A stretch of DNA of 64,000 nt, taken from Scardovia inopinata JCM 12537. GTDB taxonomy: Bacteria; Actinomycetota; Actinomycetes; Actinomycetales; Bifidobacteriaceae. The position numbers were made by a program, and so were the translations under genes. The stretch is from positions 868,001 to 932,000 of the forward strand of contig NZ_AP012334.1 in NCBI RefSeq assembly GCF_001042695.1, written 5' to 3'. The notes under the pieces are model-generated. The model was not told the origin of the DNA. It made no database searches and worked only from the letters and a program-made list of their open reading frames with translations. The first letter of the stretch is position 1. Each line of letters starts with the position of its first letter. Shown here one piece after another: positions 45,585-55,102 of this stretch.

Positions 45585-46922
45585 TTATATAATAACGCTA
45601 GTCAGAGACTCAGAAAGCAAGTCAGCCTGCCACCTACGGGCCCCCTGATCTATGAGAAAAGTGTGCACTGAGTCACTGCCCTCCCTCTCCCTATTCCTGA
45701 GAGGTAAGTCCTTGGAATGCCAGCAAAGATTCCGCAGAATTTGAGGTTTGAGCAGAATGTCTGCCGGGGTTTGCGTATCCTGACTAATCTGATTTATTCT
45801 TCTTTTCGCAGCTTCCAGGCAGGCATACCTATCAGGATGGTGGCTCTTCCACAGTTTCATCGATTTAGGAGCATTGGTCCCGGATTCATCAGATCTGACA
45901 TTCTTTCTGGATGGAAGCTGATTGTCAGGCAAATCAAGAGCCTGTCGGATGGCCTGTTTCCAGACAGCAGGCTTGACCCGGCGCTGAATGGGGGCATAGC
46001 GTTCAAACATCTTGTCGCGCTCATCCCCTTTTCTCATTCTCACCCTTTGATTGAGAGAGCGAATAGAAGCAAATTCTCTGGAATTATGCGGTTTTCGCTG
46101 GGCTGCTTCAATTATGGCACTGTCCTGGAGCAAAAGATTAGGAGCTATATCATACTGCTTGGCATAATAATCCCTGACCGTCCACAGCTGACGGGCAACT
46201 GCCAGCCCCCGCAGATCCCGATCCAGGGAATTTATTCGAGAAATATGACGCCAGGGTTCGATTCTTTCCGGCCGAGGCCGGGATCCTTTCTTCAAAAGGA
46301 AGGCGAAATCCTCCTGGGCCCACTCTTCTTTTCCGCTTCTTCTCAGTTCAGCAGAAAGAGTATTCCTCAGCTCAATCAGGACTTCCACATCAAGAGCAGC
46401 ATAGTTGCGCATATCCCTGTTAAGGGGACGGTAAGACCAGTCAGCAGCCGAATGCTCCTTGGCCAGAGTCAAACCCAAATACTTTTCGGTAACGGCAGCA
46501 AGACCAAAGTGAGCATTCCCCAGTAAACGAGCCGCTCTTTCCGTATCGAAAAGTCTGCTTGGTCTCATCCCCAGGGCATAATAACCAGGCAGATCCTGAA
46601 GACTGTCATGAATAATCCATTCAGTATCGCCCAGGGCTTGGTTAAAATCTTCCCACTGAGCCCCTTTCTCCGCAACTGCCACCGGATCAACCAGCGCTAT
46701 TCCTGCACCTTGGCGCTTAAACTGAACTAACCAATCCTGCTGTGAATACCGGTAGCCGGAAGCCCTTTCAGCATCTGCGGCCAAGGGGCCGGAAGCAGAA
46801 GCAAATCTCTCCACAAAATCATCAAAACCTTCACGGGTAGAAATAAGGTCGGGCACTCCCCCACTGGGCTCCGATAGAAGCCTCACATCATGCTCAGCAT
46901 TGTAGACAGCAGAATTACTCAT
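45585..46922 (-). CDS. rnd: Ribonuclease D-like 3'-5' exonuclease with HRDC region
   Basis: DEDDy exonuclease: LAADAERASG (first two acidic residues), WIIHDSLQDLPG (third) and YAALDVEVLIELR (Tyr and last Asp). A helical HRDC-type part (RGLAVARQLWTVRDYYAKQ) follows. The enzyme would trim RNA 3' ends. The 445-residue length fits the actinobacterial family. It has a weak ribosome-binding site. Confidence 0.88.
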   Translation of the reverse strand: MSNSAVYNAEHDVRLLSEPSGGVPDLISTREGFDDFVERFASASGPLAADAERASGYRYSQQDWLVQFKRQGAGIALVDPVAVAEKGAQWEDFNQALGDTEWIIHDSLQDLPGYYALGMRPSRLFDTERAARLLGNAHFGLAAVTEKYLGLTLAKEHSAADWSYRPLNRDMRNYAALDVEVLIELRNTLSAELRRSGKEEWAQEDFAFLLKKGSRPRPERIEPWRHISRINSLDRDLRGLAVARQLWTVRDYYAKQYDIAPNLLLQDSAIIEAAQRKPHNSREFASIRSLNQRVRMRKGDERDKMFERYAPIQRRVKPAVWKQAIRQALDLPDNQLPSRKNVRSDESGTNAPKSMKLWKSHHPDRYACLEAAKRRINQISQDTQTPADILLKPQILRNLCWHSKDLPLRNREREGSDSVHTFLIDQGARRWQADLLSESLTSVII

Positions 46923-47001
46923 AGCAGGTTTAGAATATCACTGCCCGGGCATAGCTGTACTATTCACAAATATTTCCACGGGAAATATCGTCATTAGAGA
47001 A

Positions 47002-47874
47002 TCAATAGACAACAAAGCCATGATTCCTAAACTGGCCCATAACCCTTTCCTTAAGAGCAGCGGAAGGCCCTTTAGTATCCTCCAAAGAATAAGGAATCCG
47101 CAGTTCGTGCCATTTAGGCCGACCCAACTGGTGGAAAGGCAGGACGTCAATATGTTCTACCGCATCGCCGAATTCCTGACAGATAGAGGCCACATTCTCA
47201 ACATTGTCCTCAGAATCAGTCAAACCCGGGACCAGAACAAAGCGAACCCAGATTTTAGTGCCCAGCCGGGAAAGGCGCTTACCAAAATCTATAGTCGGCT
47301 GAAGGGAACCCCCGGTTACCTTTCTATATGTTTCCTCATCGCCTGATTTAACATCCAGAAGGCAAAGATCAACGTCGCGAATGTCATCGTCAGAATAGTT
47401 TTCTCCAAGAAAACCAGAGGTATCTAAGCAGGTATGAACTCCCATCTCTTTTGCTGCCCTAAACACCCTGGTCACAAATTTGGGCTGCTGCATTGATTCT
47501 CCTCCAGAGAAGGTAATGCCACCTCCGGTTAGCTGGAAGAGATCCTTGTACCTCTCCACCTTGGCAACCATGGCATCCAGATAGACAGGCTGGCCATCCC
47601 TCATTTTCCAAGTATCAGGATTTTGACAGTATTGGCAGCGCAGAGGGCAGCCGCTCATAAAGACAGTCATCCGGGTACCGGGCCCATCGACCGAGGTGTT
47701 GATATCCCAGGAATGAACAAAACCTATGTCACCCGTTTTCAAGGCCTGGAGTCTGTCCCTTCTGTCCATTCCCACAGGAGACTCAAAACCAGATAACCCG
47801 CCCATGAGAGTCCTGCTTTCATATACTTTGGACTGGCGGAGCATGTGGGGCTTGGTTGTGCGGAAATCTGACAT
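47002..47874 (-). CDS. pflA: Pyruvate formate-lyase activating enzyme
   Basis: Radical-SAM activase with CPLRCQYCQNPDTW as the 4Fe-4S site. It makes the glycyl radical on PflB. An N-terminal extension of about 60 residues precedes the core (HSWDINTSVDGPGTRM). ATG 47874 follows AAAGGAG with good spacing; ATG 47877 is adjacent. It lies downstream of pflB after a terminator hairpin, so it is probably expressed from both read-through and its own promoter in the gap. Confidence 0.95.
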   Translation of the reverse strand: MSDFRTTKPHMLRQSKVYESRTLMGGLSGFESPVGMDRRDRLQALKTGDIGFVHSWDINTSVDGPGTRMTVFMSGCPLRCQYCQNPDTWKMRDGQPVYLDAMVAKVERYKDLFQLTGGGITFSGGESMQQPKFVTRVFRAAKEMGVHTCLDTSGFLGENYSDDDIRDVDLCLLDVKSGDEETYRKVTGGSLQPTIDFGKRLSRLGTKIWVRFVLVPGLTDSEDNVENVASICQEFGDAVEHIDVLPFHQLGRPKWHELRIPYSLEDTKGPSAALKERVMGQFRNHGFVVY

Positions 47875-47964
47875 CATCGTCTCCTTTAAATGAGTAAATG
47901 AGATATCTGAACAAACATGACCGGGCACCACTTTCTATCTTTATCCTACCGGGAAAAACATGTA

Positions 47965-47997
47965 AAGCGGAGAGGCTGTAGGACAGTCCCCCCGCTT
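47965..47997 (-). terminator. Terminator of pflB
   Basis: AAGCGG...ACTGT / ACAGCC...CCGCTT forms a 15-bp stem with G-U pairs on the - strand RNA, followed by TACATGTTTTT. It sits 90 bases after the pflB stop. Confidence 0.7.
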
Positions 47998-48087
47998 CAG
48001 GTTGTTTATTCAGATTGCTTAACTTATCTGATTAATTTAATTGCTATCATCAATGCTTTATAATCATCAGCACCTTTAAGCAGCAAA

Positions 48088-50445
48088 TTAATCAGTAACA
48101 GCCCCCTGGTGGAAGGTGCGGGAAATAACATCCAGTTGCTGTTCCTTAGTCAGCTTGACAAAGTTGACAGCATAGCCGGACACGCGCACGGTCAGGTGAG
48201 GATACTTCTCAGGATGCTCAACCGCATCCTCCAGCTGTTCCTTGCGAAGAACATTGATGTTGGCATGATAGAGACCATGACCATTGCCGGAATCGAGAAT
48301 ACCGACCAGGTTGGTAATGCGGTCTTCCTCATCACGGCCCAGGCCATCGGGTGTAATGGTATTGGTCAGGCTGATGCCGTCAAGAGCATCATCGTAATCA
48401 ATCTTTCCAACTGAATACATGGATGGAAGCATGCCATGAGTATCCATGCCGTTCTCCGGATTAGCACCGGGCGCAAAGGGGGTGCCTTTCTTATGACCAG
48501 ACGGGAAGGAACCTGTGTTCTTACCATACTCGACGTTAGAAGTAATAGTCAGAATAGACTGAGTTGGAACGGCATCACGGTATACAGGCAGGCGGCGAAC
48601 TTGACCCATAACCGTAGAAACAACCCACTTGGCCAAATCATCAGCACGGTCATCATCGTTACCATAGATGGGGAACTCACCTTCGGTCCTGAAGTTGACA
48701 ATCAGATCATCATCAGCACCCTCGACATATTCAGGAGTACCCTTGGCATCCTTGTTATAGATAGGATAGACCTTGGCATACTTAACTGCAGACAGGGAAT
48801 CAGCTGCGATAGACAGACCAGACATACCACAACCGAGGGTGCGGTACACTTCCTTGTCATGCAAGGCCATTTCAATGGATTCATAAGCATACTTATCATG
48901 CATATAATGAATAATGTTCAAGGCCTCAACATAGGTCTCAGACAGCCACTCCAGAGCCTTTTCATAATTCTTCTTAACGGAATCAAAATTCAAGGTACCA
49001 TCTTCGTTGAACTTCAGAGGCTCAAGCACGCCTTCATCAATGACCCGCAGACCGGTCATTTCATCACGGCCATCGTTAAGTGCGTAGAGGAAAGCCTTGG
49101 CAGTATTCACACGAGCGGCGAAGAACTGCATTTGCTTACCTACCCGCATAGGAGACACGCAGCAGGCAATGGCTGCATCGTCGCCCCAGTGGCTGCGGAT
49201 ATCTTTATCGGATTCGTACTGAATAGCAGAGGTGTCAATAGAGATCCTGGCGCAGAAACGCTTATAGCCCTCAGGCAGCTTAGGATCCCAGAAGATGGTG
49301 ATATTAGGCTCGGGCCCTGGTCCCAGATGATCGAGGGTCAAGGTATTGAGCAGGCGGAAGGAGGTCTTGGTAACCAGGGTACGGCCGTCATCTCCGAAAC
49401 CAGCATCAGACCAGGTGGCCCAGTAAGGATCACCGGAGAAGATATTGTCGTAGTCCTTGGTCCGCAAGAAACGAACAATACGGAGTTTCATCACGATATT
49501 GTCGATAATCTCCTGAGCATCAGTTTCGGTAATGAGGCCGGCCTTCAGATCACGCTCAAAATAGCAATCGAAGAAGGCGGACAGACGGCCAATAGACATG
49601 GCAGCGCCGTCCTGACTCTTGACGGATGCCAGATAGCCCATATAGGTCCACTGAACAGCTTCATGAGCATTCTGTGCAGGACGGGTCAGGTCCAATCCGT
49701 ACTCATTACCCAGAACAATCAGCTTCTTCAGAGCTTTGATTTGTTCATCATGTTCTTCGCGGAAGCGAATCCAATGCTCAATCTCAGGCTCGGTGAAATC
49801 ATTGCGGTAAGGGATGGAATCCTTATCGCGCTTCTTCAGCTCAATCAGCCTGTTGACACCATAAAGGGCAACACGGCGATAATCACCGATGATACGACCG
49901 CGGCCATAAGCATCAGGCAAACCTGTGAGAATCTTGTTGTGGCGTGCCCGCTTAATGCGTGCTGTATACACACCAAAAACGCCGTCATTATGAGTCTTGC
50001 GGTAACGGGTAAAAATCTTCTTGATTTCTGGGTCAGGCTCCTTACCAGCCTCACGGATAGCCTGCTCAACCATACGCCAACCGCCATTAGGCATCATAGC
50101 CCGCTTGCAGGGAACATCTGTCTGCAAACCTACAATAACATCATCCTGATCATCAATGTAACCAGCTGGGAATGCATCAATATCAGCAGGTGTATGGGTA
50201 TCAACATCGTAAACACGCTGCTTGCGCTCTACTGCCAGATACTCATCATCGAGCTTCTTCCACAGATGATGGGTCTTTTCAGTAGCCGGAGCAAGGAAAG
50301 ATTCGTCACCTTCATAAGGCGTGTAGTTCTTCTGGATGAAGTCACGCACATCGATTTCATTTTGCCAGTTGCCACCCTTGAAGTCCTTCCAGGCCTTTGC
50401 CTGAAGCTCCTGTGCAGAAGCAACTGCCTTTTCTGTTGCTGTCAT
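48088..50445 (-). CDS. pflB: Pyruvate formate-lyase (formate acetyltransferase)
   Basis: Converts pyruvate and CoA to acetyl-CoA and formate in anaerobic growth. The active-site Cys pair is in [11 protein letters not shown], and the glycyl-radical site is RVSGYAVNF near the C-terminus. The 785-residue length is typical. ATG 50445 follows AAGGAG. It precedes pflA on the same strand, so the two are expressed together in part. An upstream CRP-type site is described separately. Confidence 0.97.
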   Translation of the reverse strand: MTATEKAVASAQELQAKAWKDFKGGNWQNEIDVRDFIQKNYTPYEGDESFLAPATEKTHHLWKKLDDEYLAVERKQRVYDVDTHTPADIDAFPAGYIDDQDDVIVGLQTDVPCKRAMMPNGGWRMVEQAIREAGKEPDPEIKKIFTRYRKTHNDGVFGVYTARIKRARHNKILTGLPDAYGRGRIIGDYRRVALYGVNRLIELKKRDKDSIPYRNDFTEPEIEHWIRFREEHDEQIKALKKLIVLGNEYGLDLTRPAQNAHEAVQWTYMGYLASVKSQDGAAMSIGRLSAFFDCYFERDLKAGLITETDAQEIIDNIVMKLRIVRFLRTKDYDNIFSGDPYWATWSDAGFGDDGRTLVTKTSFRLLNTLTLDHLGPGPEPNITIFWDPKLPEGYKRFCARISIDTSAIQYESDKDIRSHWGDDAAIACCVSPMRVGKQMQFFAARVNTAKAFLYALNDGRDEMTGLRVIDEGVLEPLKFNEDGTLNFDSVKKNYEKALEWLSETYVEALNIIHYMHDKYAYESIEMALHDKEVYRTLGCGMSGLSIAADSLSAVKYAKVYPIYNKDAKGTPEYVEGADDDLIVNFRTEGEFPIYGNDDDRADDLAKWVVSTVMGQVRRLPVYRDAVPTQSILTITSNVEYGKNTGSFPSGHKKGTPFAPGANPENGMDTHGMLPSMYSVGKIDYDDALDGISLTNTITPDGLGRDEEDRITNLVGILDSGNGHGLYHANINVLRKEQLEDAVEHPEKYPHLTVRVSGYAVNFVKLTKEQQLDVISRTFHQGAVTD

Positions 50446-50530
50446 ACATACTCCTTACGTGTATAACTAACGATGCACCTATGCACCGAATACTTTTATT
50501 TTATTACTGGGAGTACTCACAAATCAAGTA

Positions 50531-50572
50531 ATTTTAGGCTTTGAGATAAGAAAATGCGTGACCTTGCTCACA
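50531..50572 (-). promoter_or_regulatory. CRP/FNR-type site and -10 element of pflB
   Basis: On the - strand TGTGA-GCAAGG-TCACG (50557-50572) is a near-perfect CRP-family inverted repeat. TAAAAT (50531-50536) lies downstream so that the repeat centre falls at about -41, the class II activator position. The -35 hexamer is poor, fitting an activator-dependent promoter. It is about 110 bases before ATG 50445. Confidence 0.6.
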
Positions 50573-50612
50573 CTGTTCGCTCGCACTGACCCTGCCCCGG
50601 CTACCCCAGCCA

Positions 50613-50984
50613 TCATTTGCTCTTTTTCCCAGCAGGATTATCGTCCTGCTCAGACTCTTCCTCCCCTATTCCCTTCCAGAGCTTATTTTCTGCCTCCCAT
50701 ACCTGATTGCGCTTAGCAGCAATCTCTACGGCTTTTTCAGCTTCTTCTCGACTCCCATAAGGGCCCATACGTTCACTGTAGGGAGAAATTTTCCCGTATT
50801 CGACTTTCTTGGTCCGGGAATTGTAATACCACTGCTTACGATCAGTCATATCCATCAGTCCCTGAGGATCAACCGAAGGAAGATCTTTCTTCAGCGCCTC
50901 TATATCAGCTTTGACCTTATTCTCTGATTCAGTCTTTTCCCTCTTCTCTGAAGAGTCGGAAAGATTTTGAAAAAATGTCATCAT
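50613..50984 (-). CDS. Small soluble protein, SPOR-like
   Basis: A 123-residue acidic, helical protein with WYYNSRTKKVEYGKISPYSE followed by RMGPYGSREEAEKAVEIAAK. The latter resembles the start of a SPOR-like peptidoglycan-binding repeat, common beside nadE in actinobacteria. No signal peptide or membrane segment is visible. Function is unknown. ATG pair at 50984/50981 after CCCAGG. Confidence 0.5.
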   Translation of the reverse strand: MMTFFQNLSDSSEKREKTESENKVKADIEALKKDLPSVDPQGLMDMTDRKQWYYNSRTKKVEYGKISPYSERMGPYGSREEAEKAVEIAAKRNQVWEAENKLWKGIGEEESEQDDNPAGKKSK

Positions 50985-51037
50985 ATTTACCTGGGATTTG
51001 GTGTATTCCGTATTTTGTTTCGTGATATCTGAAAGAT

Positions 51038-52720
51038 TTATTCTCTGAAAGCAGAGGTTACTGGCAGCCGACGATCACGGCCAAAAGCCAGAGCTGTTAC
51101 CTTGGGACCCAACGGGTATTGGCGACGCTTCCACTCTGCCTTATCGACCAAGCGCATAACAGTATCAACAGTTTTGGGGTCAAAACCATCGTTAAGCAGA
51201 TCCTGACGTCCATGTGCTTTTTCAATATAGGCGGCCAAAACCTGGTCGAGCACAGCATACTCGGGCAGGGAATCGGAATCTTTTTGCCCTGGTCGCAACT
51301 CAGCACTGGGAGCTTTGTTAATAGAATTCTCAGGAATGGGGGGAACTTCCCCTGCTTCTTGAGCTGCTCGGTTTCTCCATCTAGCCAACTGCCATACTCT
51401 CGTTTTAAGGAGGTCCTTAATGGGGGCAAAGCCTCCGACAGCGTCTCCGTAAATAGTTGAGTAACCGCAGGCCAATTCAGACTTATTCCCGGTTGCCAGG
51501 GCAAGTAGACCATGAGAATTGGAGTAAGCCATGACTATGACTCCCCTGATTCTAGCCTGAAGATTTTCTGCCGCAATCCCTTCCAAACTAAGCTCCTGCT
51601 GGAAAGACTGGAAAAGTGGTTCAATAGGCTGGATGTCATAGTGAGCCCCCAACCTACGAGCCAGGTCTGCGGCATCATCGCGGGAACCATCTGAAGAATA
51701 CCGGCTGGGCATGGATATTCCCCATACATTATCCCCTCCGCAGGCATCAGCAGCTATGGATGCAACCAGAGCAGAATCTATCCCACCTGACAAGCCTAAA
51801 ACCACTCCGGAAAAATGATTCTTCCTCATGTAATCACGCAAGCCAGCTACACAGGCTTGATAAACTTCTTCATCTGGATCCAAGGGAGAAACCAGATCAG
51901 TGGGGCTGGTGTTGCCCAGAGACCACAGAAGAAGACTTTCCTGGAATTTTCCGGCTTGGGCAAGAATCTGACCATCTGTTCCTACTACAAAGCTTCCCCC
52001 ATCGAAAACCAGATCATCCTGCCCCCCGACCTGATTAAGATAAATGACGGGAGCATGAACCTGTCCCGCCCTCTTCCGACATAAGTCGACCCGGGTATGA
52101 TATTTTCCCTCCTCATAGGGGGAACCATTGATAGTCGCCAGAACATCAATATGGTCCTGAGCCAGGGCCGCGACCGTTCCCCCCTCCTGCCATATATCCT
52201 CGCAGATGGCAAAACCTATCCGTTTCCCCTTAATGTCTAAGGTAAGAGTTTCCTGACCGGCAGAGAAAATACGAAATTCATCGAACACTCCGTAATTCGG
52301 TAGGAAATGCTTATCATACGAAGCTTCTACCCTGCCATTGTGAAGGATCAGCAGCCGGTTGCGGGGCAGACCATCCACGTCGGCCCCCACGGTGCCAATC
52401 ACAACGTAGAGAGATCCTAATCCCTGATCCTGGAGTTGAACAGCGACTTGATCAGCTGTGCGATAAGCGGCTTTGCGAAATGTTGCCCTAAAAGCGAGGT
52501 CTTCTATGGGATAGCCGGTTAAAGTCATTTCAGGAAAGAGAACAATATCAGCACCCTGCTGATGTGCCATGCGCGAGAAATCTATAATTTTCCTGGCATT
52601 TCCTTCTATATCTCCCACACAGGTATCAATTTGAGCAAGGGCAAAAACAAGATTCTGATTTTCCTTAGTCTGATTTTCCTTCATAAATCCATGATAATAC
52701 TGATAAGGGATTGTGATCAT
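51038..52720 (-). CDS. nadE: Glutamine-dependent NAD+ synthetase
   Basis: N-terminal nitrilase-like glutaminase (Glu in LFPEMTLTGYP, Lys in DKHFLPNYGVFDEF, Cys in FAICEDIWQ) supplies ammonia to the C-terminal synthetase (GLSGGIDSALVASIA), which amidates deamido-NAD. The 560-residue length is normal. ATG 52720 follows AACAGGAG. A downstream small gene lies 53 bases on. Confidence 0.95.
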   Translation of the reverse strand: MITIPYQYYHGFMKENQTKENQNLVFALAQIDTCVGDIEGNARKIIDFSRMAHQQGADIVLFPEMTLTGYPIEDLAFRATFRKAAYRTADQVAVQLQDQGLGSLYVVIGTVGADVDGLPRNRLLILHNGRVEASYDKHFLPNYGVFDEFRIFSAGQETLTLDIKGKRIGFAICEDIWQEGGTVAALAQDHIDVLATINGSPYEEGKYHTRVDLCRKRAGQVHAPVIYLNQVGGQDDLVFDGGSFVVGTDGQILAQAGKFQESLLLWSLGNTSPTDLVSPLDPDEEVYQACVAGLRDYMRKNHFSGVVLGLSGGIDSALVASIAADACGGDNVWGISMPSRYSSDGSRDDAADLARRLGAHYDIQPIEPLFQSFQQELSLEGIAAENLQARIRGVIVMAYSNSHGLLALATGNKSELACGYSTIYGDAVGGFAPIKDLLKTRVWQLARWRNRAAQEAGEVPPIPENSINKAPSAELRPGQKDSDSLPEYAVLDQVLAAYIEKAHGRQDLLNDGFDPKTVDTVMRLVDKAEWKRRQYPLGPKVTALAFGRDRRLPVTSAFRE

Positions 52721-52869
52721 TCTCCTGTTTCGTGGTTAATTTTAAGGTTTTTTCAGGAAAAATGCTTTCCTCCCTCAGGATTTTGGTGGTCTCATGTCAG
52801 TCGATCAGGAGTTTGTCTACAGACTGATCGGGTTGTATGAAGACTACCACTATCAACGAAAGGATGACA

Positions 52870-53511
52870 ATGAGTACCAATTATCCACAGCAACCAGAGG
52901 GGTCTGGGCAGCAGGGCCATACCCAGCCGCAAGAACAGACTCAGCAGCAGGAACAGGCTCAATCATTAGGAAATTATCAGAGAAATTATCAGACGGAAGC
53001 CGGCTATAGCGGTGGAAATCAGCCCTTTTATGGTCCTTCTGTGCAGGCAGGAACAGTTCAGAAGAAGAATGGGAATAAAACCACCAATAAAATCTTGCTC
53101 ATCGCCGCCAGTCTGGCTCTAGTCTGCGGACTGGCAGGCGGAGTTGGGGGCGGAGCTCTCTACTCGGCCATGTCCGGCAATTCCTCAGTATCTAACTCAC
53201 CTGCCGGTGGTTGGGCAGGACAAACCGGAGGAAACAATTCCAACGGATCAAACATGATGCCCGGCAATGGACCTCAGGGATCTGGACAAGGGTCTAATCA
53301 AGAATCTCAGCCCGGAGGACAGGCAGGCTCCTCAAATCCTGGCACTGATCAGGATAATTCCACTAATTCCAATAATTCGACGAAGTCAAAGGAATCGAAT
53401 GAGTCGGGAGAATCGAATAAATCAGACGATTCCTCGAGCTCATCCAGCTCATCTCAGTCGGAGAATTCCTCCGATCAGGTCAGCAACAGTTCTACATCTA
53501 TCTCAGTCTAA
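52870..53511 (+). CDS. Gln/Ser/Asn-rich single-TM surface protein
   Basis: The N-terminal cytoplasmic part is rich in Gln/Pro/Gly, one membrane segment lies near residues 74-100 (ILLIAASLALVCGLAGGVGG), and the outer part is low complexity (Asn/Ser/Gly, ending in long Ser/Asp/Glu runs). It looks like a small anchored surface or division protein. ATG 52870 is chosen because GAAAGG precedes it; the two upstream ATGs lack one. No family is recognised. A DnaA-box 9-mer (52881-52889) lies within it by chance or design. Confidence 0.5.
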   Translation: MSTNYPQQPEGSGQQGHTQPQEQTQQQEQAQSLGNYQRNYQTEAGYSGGNQPFYGPSVQAGTVQKKNGNKTTNKILLIAASLALVCGLAGGVGGGALYSAMSGNSSVSNSPAGGWAGQTGGNNSNGSNMMPGNGPQGSGQGSNQESQPGGQAGSSNPGTDQDNSTNSNNSTKSKESNESGESNKSDDSSSSSSSSQSENSSDQVSNSSTSISV

Positions 53512-53572
53512 GACCATAGATCCGGAATTATTCACAGAGGGTACTGTGGATTTTACTGCACCTCTGAATAGT

Positions 53573-55093
53573 TCACTCTGAGCCAGAACCTGATTCAGAT
53601 TCAGAGTCACTATGAGAATCGGGCTCTGCTGGGGTTCCGCCGGAAGAGTCCCTCTTCAAGGACTCCTTAGAGGGCTCCTCCTGACCATGCAGAATATTTC
53701 TGATAGTTTCCAGGCGGGGCCCCAGTTCCCTCTCATAGCCATTAGCCTTGGGATGGTAGTACTCACGCCCCTTCAATTCTTCAGGCATATATTCCTGACG
53801 GGCAATGTCATGGGGAGCATCGTGAGCATAAATATACCCATCGTGGTTGCCCCAATCCTTCATCAGTTTAGTAGGAGCATTCCGCAAGTGCAGGGGCACA
53901 TGTCCAATATTTCCTGCATCAACATCAGCCAAGGCTGCTGCTATAGCCTGGTAGCTGGCATTAGATTTGGGAGCAGTAGCGACGGCGATCACAGCCTGGG
54001 AGAGAATAATTCTGGCCTCCGGCATTCCAACCATAGCAACAGCCTGAGCCGCCGCAACGGTCAGTTCCAAGACCTGAGGGGCAGCCATTCCCACCTCCTC
54101 AGAGGCAGCAATCATAATTCGTCGGGCAATAAAACGTGGGTCTTCCCCAGCCCGGATCATTCTAGCCAAATAGTGCAGGGATGCATCTACGTCAGAGCCT
54201 CTCATGGATTTTATAAAAGCTGAAGCCACATCGTAATGCTCATCCCCCTGCCGGTCATAGGCCAGTTGGGCAACATCCATGACCTGAGAGATTACCTCAC
54301 TGGTTATGATGGGCTTTTTCTCCCCAGGGGCAGCCCTATCCATACCAGAAGCATCGGCCTTATCGGCAGTATCAGTTTTGTCACCTGAAACAGCACCGGC
54401 AGCTGCCTCCAGAATAGTCAGTGCTTTTCGTCCGTCCCCAGCAGACAGACGGATGATGTCTTCCAGGGCAGATTCCTGAAGGGTAACCTCTTTATTCAAA
54501 CCTTGCTCGCTGGCAAGAGCCCTCAGGAGGATGGCCTTGATATCGTCTGCAGACAAAGTTTCCAGTTTGACCACCACAGACCGGGAGAGCAAGGGAGAAA
54601 TAATGGAGAAACTAGGATTTTCTGTTGTGGCACCAATAAAGGTGATATCACGGTTTTCCACACTGGGCAGGAGGGCATCCTGCTGAGACTTGGAAAAGCG
54701 ATGGACTTCATCAATAAAAAGGACAGTCTCTTTACCCTGAGAAACCAGCCTCTCGTGAGCCCGCTGAAGAACCTGACGAAGATCTTTAACACCAGAAGTT
54801 ACAGCTGACAATTCTTCAAAAGCTCGGCCCGACTGCCTGGCTGCTATATAGGCCAGGGTAGTCTTGCCGACACCAGGAGGGCCGAAAAGAATGATAGAGG
54901 TAGGAGCTGTTCTGGAATGGGCCGGCGGCTGAGCTACTCGGCGCAGGGGTGAACCGGGCTGCAAAGCCTGCCCCTGACCAACCACATCCTCCACCCTGGT
55001 CGGCCGCATGCGGACAGCCAGGGGGCGAGTCACAGCATCATCGGAGACACCTGCTGCAGAAAACAAATCACTCGTCTTATCATCACCGGCCAT
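53573..55093 (-). CDS. rarA: Replication-associated recombination protein RarA (MgsA)
   Basis: AAA+ ATPase related to clamp loaders. The motifs are FGPPGVGKTTLAY (Walker A), LFIDEVHRFSK (Walker B), FIGATTENPSF (sensor 1) and the C-terminal MgsA tetramerisation domain with DVDAGNIGHVPLHLRNAPT. It helps restart stalled replication forks. The 506-residue form ends in a Ser/Asp/Glu tail. Beside carAB, as in many actinobacteria. Confidence 0.93.
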   Translation of the reverse strand: MAGDDKTSDLFSAAGVSDDAVTRPLAVRMRPTRVEDVVGQGQALQPGSPLRRVAQPPAHSRTAPTSIILFGPPGVGKTTLAYIAARQSGRAFEELSAVTSGVKDLRQVLQRAHERLVSQGKETVLFIDEVHRFSKSQQDALLPSVENRDITFIGATTENPSFSIISPLLSRSVVVKLETLSADDIKAILLRALASEQGLNKEVTLQESALEDIIRLSAGDGRKALTILEAAAGAVSGDKTDTADKADASGMDRAAPGEKKPIITSEVISQVMDVAQLAYDRQGDEHYDVASAFIKSMRGSDVDASLHYLARMIRAGEDPRFIARRIMIAASEEVGMAAPQVLELTVAAAQAVAMVGMPEARIILSQAVIAVATAPKSNASYQAIAAALADVDAGNIGHVPLHLRNAPTKLMKDWGNHDGYIYAHDAPHDIARQEYMPEELKGREYYHPKANGYERELGPRLETIRNILHGQEEPSKESLKRDSSGGTPAEPDSHSDSESESGSGSE

Positions 55094-55102
55094 AGAAACA
55101 GT

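Noticed and set aside
48436-50466. Open frame of 676 codons on the + strand opposite pflB
   Set aside because: It mirrors the pflB codons, has no family signature and no good start; pflB itself is certain.
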